Shown here one piece after another: positions 45,335 through 59,184 of a stretch of DNA of 64,000 nt; the stretch's first letter is position 1; each line of letters opens with the position of its first letter. The DNA is taken from the NCBI GenBank assembly GCA_019828595.1, contig JAHQRK010000023.1, positions 1,054,001 to 1,118,000 of the forward strand, read 5' to 3'. Source of the DNA: Aphanomyces cochlioides. Its lineage: Eukaryota; Oomycota; Saprolegniomycetes; Saprolegniales; Verrucalvaceae. The position numbers and the translations under genes were made by a program. The notes under the pieces are model-generated. The model saw nothing but the letters and a program-made list of their open reading frames with translations. It was not told the origin of the DNA and did no database searches.

Positions 45335-46161
45335 TTCCAAATATGCTGGTTCATAGAATATTATGTCTTAGTGTTTCCCACCAATGGTCCATTTGACCAA
45401 TAAGAAGTCTTTATTGCCCACGAAGCTCTACGGTTGGATATAATACAATACTCTGGCCCGTGAAAAGCGAAAGGGGCAAACAACTGAAAAACAGGGCAAA
45501 GACTGGTGATTTACGTTATTGGTGATTTGATTCAGATCACTGATTCACCAATCGACGCCATTGGCTAATAAATATTTTGGGCTATTGTGATTGGCTAAAT
45601 AAAATTTGAGAGAAAGTACTATCCCCATGAGGGAAAGTATTTCATTCATCCAATGTATTGGCGTGATTTGCAAAGAACCAATCCAAATTGGGAAATTTCT
45701 AGTGAACCCACAATATAAAAAGTTTTTCTCTTAATCTAGAAGGCTTTAAATATGTAGAACAAGCTGTTCTCTTAATCTAGAAGGCTTTAAATATTCATAA
45801 CAAGCGTTTCGTGATTTATAACAAAACGTTATACAATTTTAGTACAAAACGCCGTTGTGGTACAACGATTGCACAACGAGCCAGATTGTACAACCTGCTG
45901 TTAATTGCCACATGGTTGAAATGATTGTCTGCCTTGGGCATGACCATGTTTCTACCGTCGCCATGACAGCGAAGCCAATGTTGGTAACGTACGTGGTCGA
46001 GCGGTTCACATCAATGGCCGGTTGCTAATTGACGGCTAGGAAACGCTGTTCATCGCCATCAGTTAGGAATTCAAACACGATACGATGATCGTTTATAAAC
46101 AAACTTATAAATGCTTCACGGAGTTGGTTGAGCTGTGGCAGTGCCATGGGGACAAAATAGT

Positions 46162-46644
46162 TTAAGGGACGGTGCTGCTCGCGCGGATTGAGCGGGCGAC
46201 ACTGGTGACCTTGTTGTGCGTCATGGATGGATGGCCAGCGTTGATGCGCGATGTGAAGGCGGTTTGGGTGTAGGTGTTCTTGTGGAGCACGTAGTTGACA
46301 GCGAATTTGATCAAAGCAATGCCAAGGTAAGGGCCACCGCAGCCAAAGACAGCAACGCGATCCGACGGATAGCCTTGGAAGCCAAAGTAACCGATGACAC
46401 TGGCGGCGACTTGAGCGACTACAAAGGCAAACAAGAGCAAGTTGCATGGTTTCTCGGCAAAGAACCAAGTGTTAATGCCCGCAGTGCGCGTGACAAAGAT
46501 CAACGCCTGGCCAGAGATCGACACTTGCGTGTAGATGAGTCCACGCATGATGCCATCCTTCTTTTGCACGCCAGGCCCGATCGACTTCTTTCCACGCGAC
46601 CACGTTAATGGTGTTTTGCATAGTCGTTGGAGTTTACGCGTCAA
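46162..46644 (-). pseudogene. H+-ATPase C-terminal fragment (unit 3)
   Basis: Same fragment as unit 1. A private base change (GTCGCCATGAC for GTCGACATGAC) lies about 200 bp downstream of it, near 45960. Confidence 0.8.
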
Positions 46645-46836
46645 CCATCTTAACTGTCGCTTCCTTCACAACTGCCATGCAGTTACATGCCAAAGCATGG
46701 AAGAAGAACGTCGCTGTAGAATTGATCGAGGAGCGAGCGATCGTATTGTTCGTGGAGGGCAACAACGCGGCGGTCCATTGGGTGGTCACGATTGATTGCC
46801 GACCAAATATGACTTTATTATGGAACGAGTGGACGA

Positions 46837-47529
46837 CTAAGCTAGCGACACAGCGACCGCGCCGTCTTCTTCCTTGGCTTCGCCTTGGGCCGACTTGAGC
46901 CAGCAAGTGCCGCCTTGAAAGTTCGTCCAGACGTAATTGCGGCATCCAGTCGTGTTCTTGCAGACGTCGCAGCACAAGTCTGGCGTCGCTCGCTGCGTGG
47001 CATTGATATCGTTGCCGGGATAGTCCACGTTGATCTTTTGCGGTCCACACGAAGACGACGACTTGGTGGAGAGGAAGCCGGCCTTCGCTCCACTTAGTGT
47101 CGAATTGACGCCGATGGTGTGCTTGAGCCAGCAAGTGCCGCCTTCAAAGTCGGTCCAGACAAACATTTTGCAGCCAGGCGCTGCGGCGCAGTCGGCACAG
47201 CAAGCATCCGCAGTCGATTGCGACGTCGACTTCAAATCAAAGCCTTTGAAATCGACGTTGTTTTGGAACGACTGGCACGTTTCAACGGGCTTTGCCGTCA
47301 TGGCAGCGGTCGTCGCTGGCGTTGGTGCCGCTGTGGTCGTCGTCGCTGGCGTTGGTGCCGCTGTGGTCGTCGTCGCTGGCGTTGGTGCCGCTGTGGGCGT
47401 CGTCGCTGGCGTTGGTGCCGCTGTGGGCGTCGCCACTGGATTCACTTCCAAACGGCGGCTCAGAGACGGGGAGATATTGGCCGTGGCGTAGCTTGCGGCA
47501 AGCGTGAGCAGCAGGAACTTGTGCAGCAT
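46837..47529 (-). CDS. Secreted PAN/Apple-domain protein (array copy 3)
   Basis: The 230-residue protein is identical to copies 1 and 2, with four linker repeats; start at ATG 47529. Confidence 0.88.
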   Translation of the reverse strand: MLHKFLLLTLAASYATANISPSLSRRLEVNPVATPTAAPTPATTPTAAPTPATTTTAAPTPATTTTAAPTPATTAAMTAKPVETCQSFQNNVDFKGFDLKSTSQSTADACCADCAAAPGCKMFVWTDFEGGTCWLKHTIGVNSTLSGAKAGFLSTKSSSSCGPQKINVDYPGNDINATQRATPDLCCDVCKNTTGCRNYVWTNFQGGTCWLKSAQGEAKEEDGAVAVSLA

Positions 47530-47708
47530 GACGCAATTTTTCAAATGAAGAGATGGTTTGAAGCGCCTGGGGTGTGCATCCGCTCATCTGATAAAGATCA
47601 CGTGGAAGCTGGCGGAAATCTCAGTTGCAACCTTTGGCTGCGCTGGAATCGCCTCGGATTCAAGCGGTAGGTCATCAAGACAGCCGCGTAGCTATGGCTG
47701 AGAGAGCG

Positions 47709-47868
47709 GCGCACCTGGAATCTCATAACCAGTTCCCAGCACATGCACCTAGTGCACCTAGTTACGTGGCAGCGCACCTGGAATCTCATGACCAGTTCCC
47801 AGCACATGCACCTAGTGCACCTAGTTACGTGGCAGCGCACCTGGAATCTCATGACCAGTTCCCAGCAC
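47709..47868. repeat. 63-bp minisatellite, about 2.5 copies (unit 3)
   Basis: Same copy number and pattern as unit 2. Confidence 0.88.
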
Positions 47869-50488
47869 GAGAAATTCCCTCATAAGTCAAAAAACGTAGG
47901 AACACTATTTGATATTTTGATACATCGTAGGAAAAATATTCCTATATTTTCCATTTTTCGAATCAAAATTCTCACACATGAACTTGATTAAAGTATAGAA
48001 TTAGTTTTGACCGACATTTATGGGAAATCGTAGGAACAAAATTCCTACGATTCATCGACCAATCATACAACTATAAAATCTCTTTATATTGACCAATTAT
48101 ACTGTAGAATGTCATCTATCTGAGTGTTTGGAGCGGATGAACGTGTGCCAGATTCATGAGCCCGTCAAAGTAGCACTGAAATCCTTGCACACTTCCTTCT
48201 CATGTTAGGATTCAACGTCGGAAGCTTCAGGTGGTAGCTCATGCCCGTTAAAAGGAGAAAGATTTGAATAGACTAGTGAAAATTTGACAAGATGACTCCT
48301 GTCGTATCTCACGTTCAACCATCAAAAGGACTCAAAAACTAAATATCTACACTTTACGTAGGATATTTCTAACTCTCCTTTGTTGCATGTGTAAAGTTTT
48401 ACCAGTAATTCACTTCGTCGACATTCTCCTCATGAAGAATGCTTCAAACAGGCTGCGTCCTCAGCCTGCACTGTGTGTCTATATGAGATGAACACAACAT
48501 TGGACTCCACTACTTGTACGAGGTGCTTGATGCAATCAAGCGTGTCTGAATCTTAGCCTTAAAACATGTAATCACACGCAAAATCTCGGGTAAAATCACA
48601 GAAGGATTTTTCTGCGGGAAAATGAGCCAATCACATTTCGAGAAAATCCCAAAAATAGCATCAAAGAACCAGGGAGCCAAACACACTCTGACCTTGACTG
48701 ACGTTTGACGAGTCGTAGATAAGATGCAATATAACGAAGAACCTATTGCTAAGAAGCGCAGCACAACAAGTTAAGATAGTGAGAAGCGTTGAGCAGTTGA
48801 GGTGTTGTATTCCCTTTTCTTTCTGTCCACGCAACGCGATGTTTCATTTCAACTTATGGCTGGAATCTACTAGCGTGGTTTTATCACTCATCGTTATATT
48901 AGAGATATGTCATACGCTACAGTACTGCAATCCTTTAGAACTTATTGAGATATAACTAAAAACATTGAGAAAAGCGTCGTTATCATACGTCAACATACAA
49001 AACAAGGGGGTAAATTGCTTTTGCTACGAGCAAGCCTGTAGTGAGTGATTCCTACGATGAATGCCACAGGAACTTGTCCAGACATCAGATGTGCCATGAG
49101 CCATACGCATATACTCAATCGGCCATCGTGTGGTGTAATAGTAAATTGATATCGTTTAGGATAATCACTGGATACACTTCTCATCACTACTGAGCTTATA
49201 CAAACTAACGTGAAGGTCTGCATGCAAAGTGTGTTTCAAATGAACAACAGCTAGTACGTGTCTACATGCAGCATTTTCAAAGAGCCAATTCAAATTCAAA
49301 TTTGTCTCCAGAGTCACTTATCATAACAACTTCATTTCAGGCGAATGTTAATTACCTTCAATTTAGAATAAACACTAAACTCTAAGGTAGTCTCAAGTGT
49401 GCTGATGATTGCCTGCCTTTTAAAGTCAATAAAGGCATTTTCGATTGCCATTTGAGACTTGCACGTAAGAGTCGCTGTCTCATGACTTGTGTTTTTGGCC
49501 AATTAAACACCGCACAACTTTTAACAACTATTGATTAGCTGAAATATACATAGTAGGATTATTTTTCTGTGAATTCCGAAGACAAGTCATTCAACATCAC
49601 GTGGTGACCTGTTTGAAGCAATACACAGGCGGCCCGATTAAAAAATATACCATCTACGTAAGAAGTCGAACGGAATGAGGGGATAAACTGAAGCTGTTAG
49701 TACAACACGTTGTGCCACAGGACCATTACATATGGAGACGTGTATTATGTAAGGTGCATAGAGCACAACCGTTAGCTCAAAGCTATGGTAAGATTTAACA
49801 ATGGTACCTCGCGCATCCCCAGCGTAGATGGTTCTAGGAGGATCCCTTTATTGGTAAAAGATTCATTTAAAGAGAAAAATACATTCAAAATCATTTCGGC
49901 AAATCGACGAAGTTGGCAATAACGTAAATCACCAGTCTTTGCCCTCGATATCGACCCCTTAGCTTTTTGGACTATCTCGAGATCCACAAAGATTTGTACA
50001 ACCCACAACATTTTGACGTGTAGAGGAGAAACCGCTCTATATGAAAGTATCAATCAATGAAGGGTTTACTCAATACACAAGCCACAGTCAATGATTAAAA
50101 GCACATCATCAACTTCACAATAATCAGTATTTTGCCCCCTTTTATACTTGATAATTGTATGGAAAGTGCAAGAATTGAGTTGTTGACCTCAAAAGTGCAA
50201 AATTCTGGAACTATTTATTACCCTAACCCACATAAAAATATTTGTTTTGGCAAGTTATTTGTTTGAATGGGAAATTGTCACATTTGGTACTTTGCGACAT
50301 GGATGACATGCACTGGCCCATTCAACATCACTTTGTCTGCAAACTCTCAATTCTGTCATGGCTAAAGCATGTAAACTTCGACATTATCATCAGGATTAAC
50401 ACACGAATGTTGTAGCTCACTAGCATCTGTACTCTCTTGACAGGGCTTTGAACGTTTTGACTTTCTCTTCGAGCGAACTGACATCTCA

Positions 50489-52275
50489 TCAAACATATGT
50501 TCGGCCATGTCTTTTGTCAAGAGCTTCCCTGCAAAATATCAATAGTCTTACGCTTTCCTGTGGATCTTTTGTTTCCGCGGGCAGTACAAGAACATCAGTC
50601 TCAATAACTTCACGATGACGAAGCCACAATCCATCCAAGCACGCTGACTTTGTCCCATTTGATGAAAACAGAGACAAACGCCTCTTCATTTCAACCCAAG
50701 AAGGTGGAAAAATACCACATGACCGAAAACCAGACACAACATTGCTCGAGGATATAGATTGAGTCCAAGCATTTGTAGCCAAACGAATAGCCATAGGTTG
50801 GTTTAGATACATTGCATGTAGATGAGCTAACCATGTATTGAAATAGATCTCGTCTCAATTTCTTCTTGTATGGCCCAAATACAGCAACGTCCAAAGGTTG
50901 CACCAAATGTGTAGCATTGCCAGGAAGACAAACCAACAAGATTTCAAGTCTCAGTGCATCCAAAATAATGAGTGGGTCGGAGAAATGGGCTTTATATCCA
51001 TCAAACACAGAACAATTGGTCTTTTCACAGTTGGTGGCACATGCTCAGCAAGGAAAGTCAACCATTTTCGAAAGATTGAACGATTGATAAATCCACTGTC
51101 ACTGACTGTGACTGATGAATTCGAGATAGTGCACTCATTTGATACAGATTGATCAATACGTTGTCCGGGTAAAATAAACAGGGGTGGTAAAATATATCCA
51201 TTGGCACTAGCGCTAGCCACAATAGTGAGATGAAAGTTGGCGGTAATAGTCTTCGACCAAACATTTGATGATCCTTTCCAGGCAAGAACTTTCTTGGACT
51301 TTTGGCGAGTACCAAAACCAGTTTCGTCCATATTGAATATTCGGTCAGAGGATAATTGGTTTTCAACCGTGACGTTGACAAGAGTGGTAAACAAATTGTG
51401 AACACCATCCAAGTCGATCTCATTGCGAACTCTTGATATAATTTGTGACTGCCGCATGGTCAATTCGGGATGACGTTTCAAGAACCTCGCGCACCAGCCG
51501 TGTGTAAGCTTTCGAATTCCCATCAATGTGCATATCTCGTTTGCTTTGATAAGTAAATCATGACGATCGATCGGGAAACCATCACGTTGCATACCCACAG
51601 TCCATTGGACAAGTTTAGCCTCGCAATCAGCTGGGAGAGAAGGTGGTGGGCCCATGCGTTTCGCCTTTATAGGTGAACCACGGCGCTTCAAACATATATA
51701 CCGTATTTCCCGTAAGGTTGTCACCACGAATGATTTTCGAAAATGGTGACAAGTCCAAAGGAAATCAGATATCAAAACGAGGTACATTTGATTGGGTAAA
51801 AATTAGACTTATTTACCAATCATAATATTATCATGAACACTTCGCAGTCGTATGTCGACTTTACGAGTGGCTGACTCCAGTTTGGGAGAATGAAAACCTG
51901 CAACGCTCATTTGGGTCCAGGTTTGCCGACTGCAACGCATGAACACGACAAATTTATGACCCTGGTATCTAATTGAGCCATTGCATTTCTTCCAATAAGA
52001 TCTGACTGGTGACAACTCAAGGGGAACTCCGAAAAATTTCATCAGATTGTATTATAAATGATACTATAAATTTGTATGGATCATTTAAATAATTTTATCA
52101 GTGGTGACAACTCAATGGGAAAAAAATAGTGGTGACAACCTTACAGGAAATACGGTAGTGCTTTAATGTGCGATATGGCTGTCGATATACTTACATGTTT
52201 CTGTTTCTCACCTTCTAGAACTCTTTGGATTGCGGACTCGATCACTTCAGGCGAGTGGTTGACGTGCTTCGGCAT
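50489..52275 (-). pseudogene. Pogo-family transposase, frameshifted (unit 3)
   Basis: Same frameshifts as in units 1 and 2; a silent change near 51500 is shared only with unit 4. Confidence 0.78.
51701..52155. mobile_element. 455-bp MITE (unit 3)
   Basis: Same position and sequence as in the other units. Confidence 0.88.
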
Positions 52276-53102
52276 TTCCAAATATGCTGGTTCATAGAAT
52301 ATTATGTCTTAGTGTTTCCCACCAATGGTGCATTTGACCAATAAGAAGTCTTTATTGCCCACGAAGCTCTACGGTTGGATATAATACAATACTCTGGCCC
52401 GTGAAAAGCGAAAGGGGCAAACAACTGAAAAACAGGGCAAAGACTGGTGATTTACGTTATTGGTGATTTGATTCAGATCACTGATTCACCAATCGACGCC
52501 ATTGGCTAATAAATATTTTGGGCTATTGTGATTGGCTAAATAAAATTTGAGAGAAAGTACTATCCCCATGAGGGAAAGTATTTCATTCATCCAATGTATT
52601 GGCGTGATTTGCAAAGAACCAATCCAAATTGGGAAATTTCTAGTGAACCCACAATATAAAAAGTTTTTCTCTTAATCTAGAAGGCTTTAAATATGTAGAA
52701 CAAGCTGTTCTCTTAATCTAGAAGGCTTTAAATATTCATAACAAGCGTTTCGTGATTTATAACAAAACGTTATACAATTTTAGTACAAAACGCCGTTGTG
52801 GTACAACGATTGCACAACGAGCCAGATTGTACAACCTGCTGTTAATTGCCACATGGTTGAAATGATTGTCTGCCTTGGGCATGACCATGTTTCTACCGTC
52901 GACATGACAGCGAAGCCAATGTTGGTAACGTACGTGGTCGAGCGGTTCACATCAATGGCCGGTTGCTAATTGACGGCTAGGAAACGCTGTTCATCGCCAT
53001 CAGTTAGGAATTCAAACACGATACGATGATCGTTTATAAACAAACTTATAAATGCTTCACGGAGTTGGTTGAGCTGTGGCAGTGCCATGGGGACAAAATA
53101 GT

Positions 53103-53585
53103 TTAAGGGACGGTGCTGCTCGCGCGGATTGAGCGGGCGACACTGGTGACCTTGTTGTGCGTCATGGATGGATGGCCAGCGTTGATGCGCGATGTGAAGG
53201 CGGTTTGGGTGTAGGTGTTCTTGTGGAGCACGTAGTTGACAGCGAATTTGATCAAAGCAATGCCAAGGTAAGGGCCACCGCAGCCAAAGACAGCAACGCG
53301 ATCCGACGGATAGCCTTGGAAGCCAAAGTAACCGATGACACTGGCGGCGACTTGAGCGACTACAAAGGCAAACAAGAGCAAGTTGCATGGTTTCTCGGCA
53401 AAGAACCAAGTGTTAATGCCCGCAGTGCGCGTGACAAAGATCAACGCCTGGCCAGAGATCGACACTTGCGTGTAGATGAGTCCACGCATGATGCCATCCT
53501 TCTTTTGCACGCCAGGCCCGATCGACTTCTTTCCACGCGACCACGTTAATGGTGTTTTGCATAGTCGTTGGAGTTTACGCGTCAA
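53103..53585 (-). pseudogene. H+-ATPase C-terminal fragment (unit 4)
   Basis: Same fragment as unit 1, no private change seen in the frame. Confidence 0.8.
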
Positions 53586-53777
53586 CCATCTTAACTGTCG
53601 CTTCCTTCACAACTGCCATGCAGTTACATGCCAAAGCATGGAAGAAGAACGTCGCTGTAGAATTGATCGAGGAGCGAGCGATCGTATTGTTCGTGGAGGG
53701 CAACAACGCGGCGGTCCATTGGGTGGTCACGATTGATTGCCGACCAAATATGACTTTATTATGGAACGAGTGGACGA

Positions 53778-54440
53778 CTAAGCTAGCGACACAGCGACCG
53801 CGCCGTCTTCTTCCTTGGCTTCGCCTTGGGCCGACTTGAGCCAGCAAGTGCCGCCTTGAAAGTTCGTCCAGACGTAATTGCGGCATCCAGTCGTGTTCTT
53901 GCAGACGTCGCAGCACAAGTCTGGCGTCGCTCGCTGCGTGGCATTGATATCGTTGCCGGGATAGTCCACGTTGATCTTTTGCGGTCCACACGAAGACGAC
54001 GACTTGGTGGAGAGGAAGCCGGCCTTCGCTCCACTTAGTGTCGAATTGACGCCGATGGTGTGCTTGAGCCAGCAAGTGCCGCCTTCAAAGTCGGTCCAGA
54101 CAAACATTTTGCAGCCAGGCGCTGCGGCGCAGTCGGCACAGCAAGCATCCGCAGTCGATTGCGACGTCGACTTCAAATCAAAGCCTTTGAAATCGACGTT
54201 GTTTTGGAACGACTGGCACGTTTCAACGGGCTTTGCCGTCATGGCAGCGGTCGTCGCTGGCGTTGGTGCCGCTGTGGTCGTCGTCGCTGGCGTTGGTGCC
54301 GCTGTGGGCGTCGTCGCTGGCGTTGGTGCCGCTGTGGGCGTCGCCACTGGATTCACTTCCAAACGGCGGCTCAGAGACGGGGAGATATTGGCCGTGGCGT
54401 AGCTTGCGGCAAGCGTGAGCAGCAGGAACTTGTGCAGCAT
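53778..54440 (-). CDS. Secreted PAN/Apple-domain protein (array copy 4, shorter linker)
   Basis: 220 residues: one 30-bp linker repeat fewer than copies 1-3, otherwise the same signal peptide and two PAN modules. Start at ATG 54440. The change alters only the spacing between the membrane-export signal and the binding modules. Confidence 0.88.
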   Translation of the reverse strand: MLHKFLLLTLAASYATANISPSLSRRLEVNPVATPTAAPTPATTPTAAPTPATTTTAAPTPATTAAMTAKPVETCQSFQNNVDFKGFDLKSTSQSTADACCADCAAAPGCKMFVWTDFEGGTCWLKHTIGVNSTLSGAKAGFLSTKSSSSCGPQKINVDYPGNDINATQRATPDLCCDVCKNTTGCRNYVWTNFQGGTCWLKSAQGEAKEEDGAVAVSLA

Positions 54441-54619
54441 GACGCAATTTTTCAAATGAAGAGATGGTTTGAAGCGCCTGGGGTGTGCATCCGCTCATCT
54501 GATAAAGATCACGTGGAAGCTGGCGGAAATCTCAGTTGCAACCTTTGGCTGCGCTGGAATCGCCTCGGATTCAAGCGGTAGGTCATCAAGACAGCCGCGT
54601 AGCTATGGCTGAGAGAGCG

Positions 54620-54779
54620 GCGCACCTGGAATCTCATAACCAGTTCCCAGCACATGCACCTAGTGCACCTAGTTACGTGGCAGCGCACCTGGAATCTCAT
54701 GACCAGTTCCCAGCACATGCACCTAGTGCACCTAGTTACGTGGCAGCGCACCTGGAATCTCATGACCAGTTCCCAGCAC
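54620..54779. repeat. 63-bp minisatellite, about 2.5 copies (unit 4)
   Basis: Same copy number as units 2 and 3. Confidence 0.88.
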
Positions 54780-57399
54780 GAGAAATTCCCTCATAAGTCA
54801 AAAAACGTAGGAACACTATTTGATATTTTGATACATCGTAGGAAAAATATTCCTATATTTTCCATTTTTCGAATCAAAATTCTCACACATGAACTTGATT
54901 AAAGTATAGAATTAGTTTTGACCGACATTTATGGGAAATCGTAGGAACAAAATTCCTACGATTCATCGACCAATCATACAACTATAAAATCTCTTTATAT
55001 TGACCAATTATACTGTAGAATGTCATCTATCTGAGTGTTTGGAGCGGATGAACGTGTGCCAGATTCATGAGCCCGTCAAAGTAGCACTGAAATCCTTGCA
55101 CACTTCCTTCTCATGTTAGGATTCAACGTCGGAAGCTTCAGGTGGTAGCTCATGCCCGTTAAAAGGAGAAAGATTTGAATAGACTAGTGAAAATTTGACA
55201 AGATGACTCCTGTCGTATCTCACGTTCAACCATCAAAAGGACTCAAAAACTAAATATCTACACTTTACGTAGGATATTTCTAACTCTCCTTTGTTGCATG
55301 TGTAAAGTTTTACCAGTAATTCACTTCGTCGACATTCTCCTCATGAAGAATGCTTCAAACAGGCTGCGTCCTCAGCCTGCACTGTGTGTCTATATGAGAT
55401 GAACACAACATTGGACTCCACTACTTGTACGAGGTGCTTGATGCAATCAAGCGTGTCTGAATCTTAGCCTTAAAACATGTAATCACACGCAAAATCTCGG
55501 GTAAAATCACAGAAGGATTTTTCTGCGGGAAAATGAGCCAATCACATTTCGAGAAAATCCCAAAAATAGCATCAAAGAACCAGGGAGCCAAACACACTCT
55601 GACCTTGACTGACGTTTGACGAGTCGTAGATAAGATGCAATATAACGAAGAACCTATTGCTAAGAAGCGCAGCACAACAAGTTAAGATAGTGAGAAGCGT
55701 TGAGCAGTTGAGGTGTTGTATTCCCTTTTCTTTCTGTCCACGCAACGCGATGTTTCATTTCAACTTATGGCTGGAATCTACTAGCGTGGTTTTATCACTC
55801 ATCGTTATATTAGAGATATGTCATACGCTACAGTACTGCAATCCTTTAGAACTTATTGAGATATAACTAAAAACATTGAGAAAAGCGTCGTTATCATACG
55901 TCAACATACAAAACAAGGGGGTAAATTGCTTTTGCTACGAGCAAGCCTGTAGTGAGTGATTCCTACGATGAATGCCACAGGAACTTGTCCAGACATCAGA
56001 TGTGCCATGAGCCATACGCATATACTCAATCGGCCATCGTGTGGTGTAATAGTAAATTGATATCGTTTAGGATAATCACTGGATACACTTCTCATCACTA
56101 CTGAGCTTATACAAACTAACGTGAAGGTCTGCATGCAAAGTGTGTTTCAAATGAACAACAGCTAGTACGTGTCTACATGCAGCATTTTCAAAGAGCCAAT
56201 TCAAATTCAAATTTGTCTCCAGAGTCACTTATCATAACAACTTCATTTCAGGCGAATGTTAATTACCTTCAATTTAGAATAAACACTAAACTCTAAGGTA
56301 GTCTCAAGTGTGCTGATGATTGCCTGCCTTTTAAAGTCAATAAAGGCATTTTCGATTGCCATTTGAGACTTGCACGTAAGAGTCGCTGTCTCATGACTTG
56401 TGTTTTTGGCCAATTAAACACCGCACAACTTTTAACAACTATTGATTAGCTGAAATATACATAGTAGGATTATTTTTCTGTGAATTCCGAAGACAAGTCA
56501 TTCAACATCACGTGGTGACCTGTTTGAAGCAATACACAGGCGCCCCGATTAAAAAATATACCATCTACGTAAGAAGTCGAACGGAATGAGGGGATAAACT
56601 GAAGCTGTTAGTACAACACGTTGTGCCACAGGACCATTACATATGGAGACGTGTATTATGTAAGGTGCATAGAGCACAACCGTTAGCTCAAAGCTATGGT
56701 AAGATTTAACAATGGTACCTCGCGCATCCCCAGCGTAGATGGTTCTAGGAGGATCCCTTTATTGGTAAAAGATTCATTTAAAGAGAAAAATACATTCAAA
56801 ATCATTTCGGCAAATCGACGAAGTTGGCAATAACGTAAATCACCAGTCTTTGCCCTCGATATCGACCCCTTAGCTTTTTGGACTATCTCGAGATCCACAA
56901 AGATTTGTACAACCCACAACATTTTGACGTGTAGAGGAGAAACCGCTCTATATGAAAGTATCAATCAATGAAGGGTTTACTCAATACACAAGCCACAGTC
57001 AATGATTAAAAGCACATCATCAACTTCACAATAATCAGTATTTTGCCCCCTTTTATACTTGATAATTGTATGGAAAGTGCAAGAATTGAGTTGTTGACCT
57101 CAAAAGTGCAAAATTCTGGAACTATTTATTACCCTAACCCACATAAAAATATTTGTTTTGGCAAGTTATTTGTTTGAATGGGAAATTGTCACATTTGGTA
57201 CTTTGCGACATGGATGACATGCACTGGCCCATTCAACATCACTTTGTCTGCAAACTCTCAATTCTGTCATGGCTAAAGCATGTAAACTTCGACATTATCA
57301 TCAGGATTAACACACGAATGTTGTAGCTCACTAGCATCTGTACTCTCTTGACAGGGCTTTGAACGTTTTGACTTTCTCTTCGAGCGAACTGACATCTCA

Positions 57400-59184
57400 T
57401 CAAACATATGTTCGGCCATGTCTTTTGTCAAGAGCTTCCCTGCAAAATATCAATAGTCTTACGCTTTCCTGTGGATCTTTTGTTTCCGCGGGCAGTACAA
57501 GAACATCAGTCTCAATAACTTCACGATGACGAAGCCACAATCCATCCAAGCACGCTGACTTTGTCCCATTTGATGAAAACAGAGACAAACGCCTCTTCAT
57601 TTCAACCCAAGAAGGTGGAAAAATACCACATGACCGAAAACCAGACACAACATTGCTCGAGGATATAGATTGAGTCCAAGCATTTGTAGCCAAACGAATA
57701 GCCATAGGTTGGTTTAGATACATTGCATGTAGATGAGCTAACCATGTATTGAAAGATCTCGTCTCAATTTCTTCTTGTATGGCCCAAATACAGCAACGTC
57801 CAAAGGTTGCACCAAATGTGTAGCATTGCCAGGAAGACAAACCAACAAGATTTCAAGTCTCAGTGCATCCAAAATAATGAGTGGGTCGGAGAAATGGGCT
57901 TTATATCCATCAAACACAGAACAATTGGTCTTTTCACAGTTGGTGGCACATGCTCAGCAAGGAAAGTCAACCATTTTCGAAAGATTGAACGATTGATAAA
58001 TCCACTGTCACTGACTGTGACTGATGAATTCGAGATAGTGCACTCATTTGATACAGATTGATCAATACGTTGTCCGGGTAAAATAAACAGGGGTGGTAAA
58101 ATATATCCATTGGCACTAGCGCTAGCCACAATAGTGAGATGAAAGTTGGCGGTAATAGTCTTCGACCAAACATTTGATGATCCTTTCCAGGCAAGAACTT
58201 TCTTGGACTTTTGGCGAGTACCAAAACCAGTTTCGTCCATATTGAATATTCGGTCAGAGGATAATTGGTTTTCAACCGTGACGTTGACAAGAGTGGTAAA
58301 CAAATTGTGAACACCATCCAAGTCGATCTCATTGCGAACTCTTGATATAATTTGTGACTGCCGCATGGTCAATTCGGGATGACGTTTCAAGAACCTCGCG
58401 CACCAGCCGTGTGTAAGCTTTCGAATTCCCATCAATGTGCATATCTCGTTTGCTTTGATAAGTAAATCATGACGATCGATCGGGAAACCATCACGTTGCA
58501 TACCCACAGTCCATTGGACAAGTTTAGCCTCGCAATCAGCTGGGAGAGAAGGTGGTGGGCCCATGCGTTTCGCCTTTATAGGTGAACCACGGCGCTTCAA
58601 ACATATATACCGTATTTCCCGTAAGGTTGTCACCACGAATGATTTTCGAAAATGGTGACAAGTCCAAAGGAAATCAGATATCAAAACGAGGTACATTTGA
58701 TTGGGTAAAAATTAGACTTATTTACCAATCATAATATTATCATGAACACTTCGCAGTCGTATGTCGACTTTACGAGTGGCTGACTCCAGTTTGGGAGAAT
58801 GAAAACCTGCAACGCTCATTTGGGTCCAGGTTTGCCGACTGCAACGCATGAACACGACAAATTTATGACCCTGGTATCTAATTGAGCCATTGCATTTCTT
58901 CCAATAAGATCTGACTGGTGACAACTCAAGGGGAACTCCGAAAAATTTCATCAGATTGTATTATAAATGATACTATAAATTTGTATGGATCATTTAAATA
59001 ATTTTATCAGTGGTGACAACTCAATGGGAAAAAAATAGTGGTGACAACCTTACAGGAAATACGGTAGTGCTTTAATGTGCGATATGGCTGTCGATATACT
59101 TACATGTTTCTGTTTCTCACCTTCTAGAACTCTTTGGATTGCGGACTCGATCACTTCAGGCGAGTGGTTGACGTGCTTCGGCAT
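57400..59184 (-). pseudogene. Pogo-family transposase, frameshifted (unit 4)
   Basis: As in unit 1, plus the private 2-bp deletion near 57755 in the region following KKLRRDL. The deletion joins a different upstream frame to FNTWLAHLHAMYLNQP but does not restore the catalytic frame. Confidence 0.78.
58610..59064. mobile_element. 455-bp MITE (unit 4)
   Basis: Same position and sequence as in the other units. Confidence 0.88.

Larger units (their letters stand above)
42981..45516 (-). mobile_element. Pogo-type transposon with nested MITE (unit 2)
   Basis: Same inverted repeats and TA flanks as unit 1; 2536 bp. Confidence 0.8.
49922..52457 (-). mobile_element. Pogo-type transposon with nested MITE (unit 3)
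   Basis: Same ends and length as units 1 and 2. A private C-to-G change lies in the flanking non-coding DNA near 49632. Confidence 0.8.
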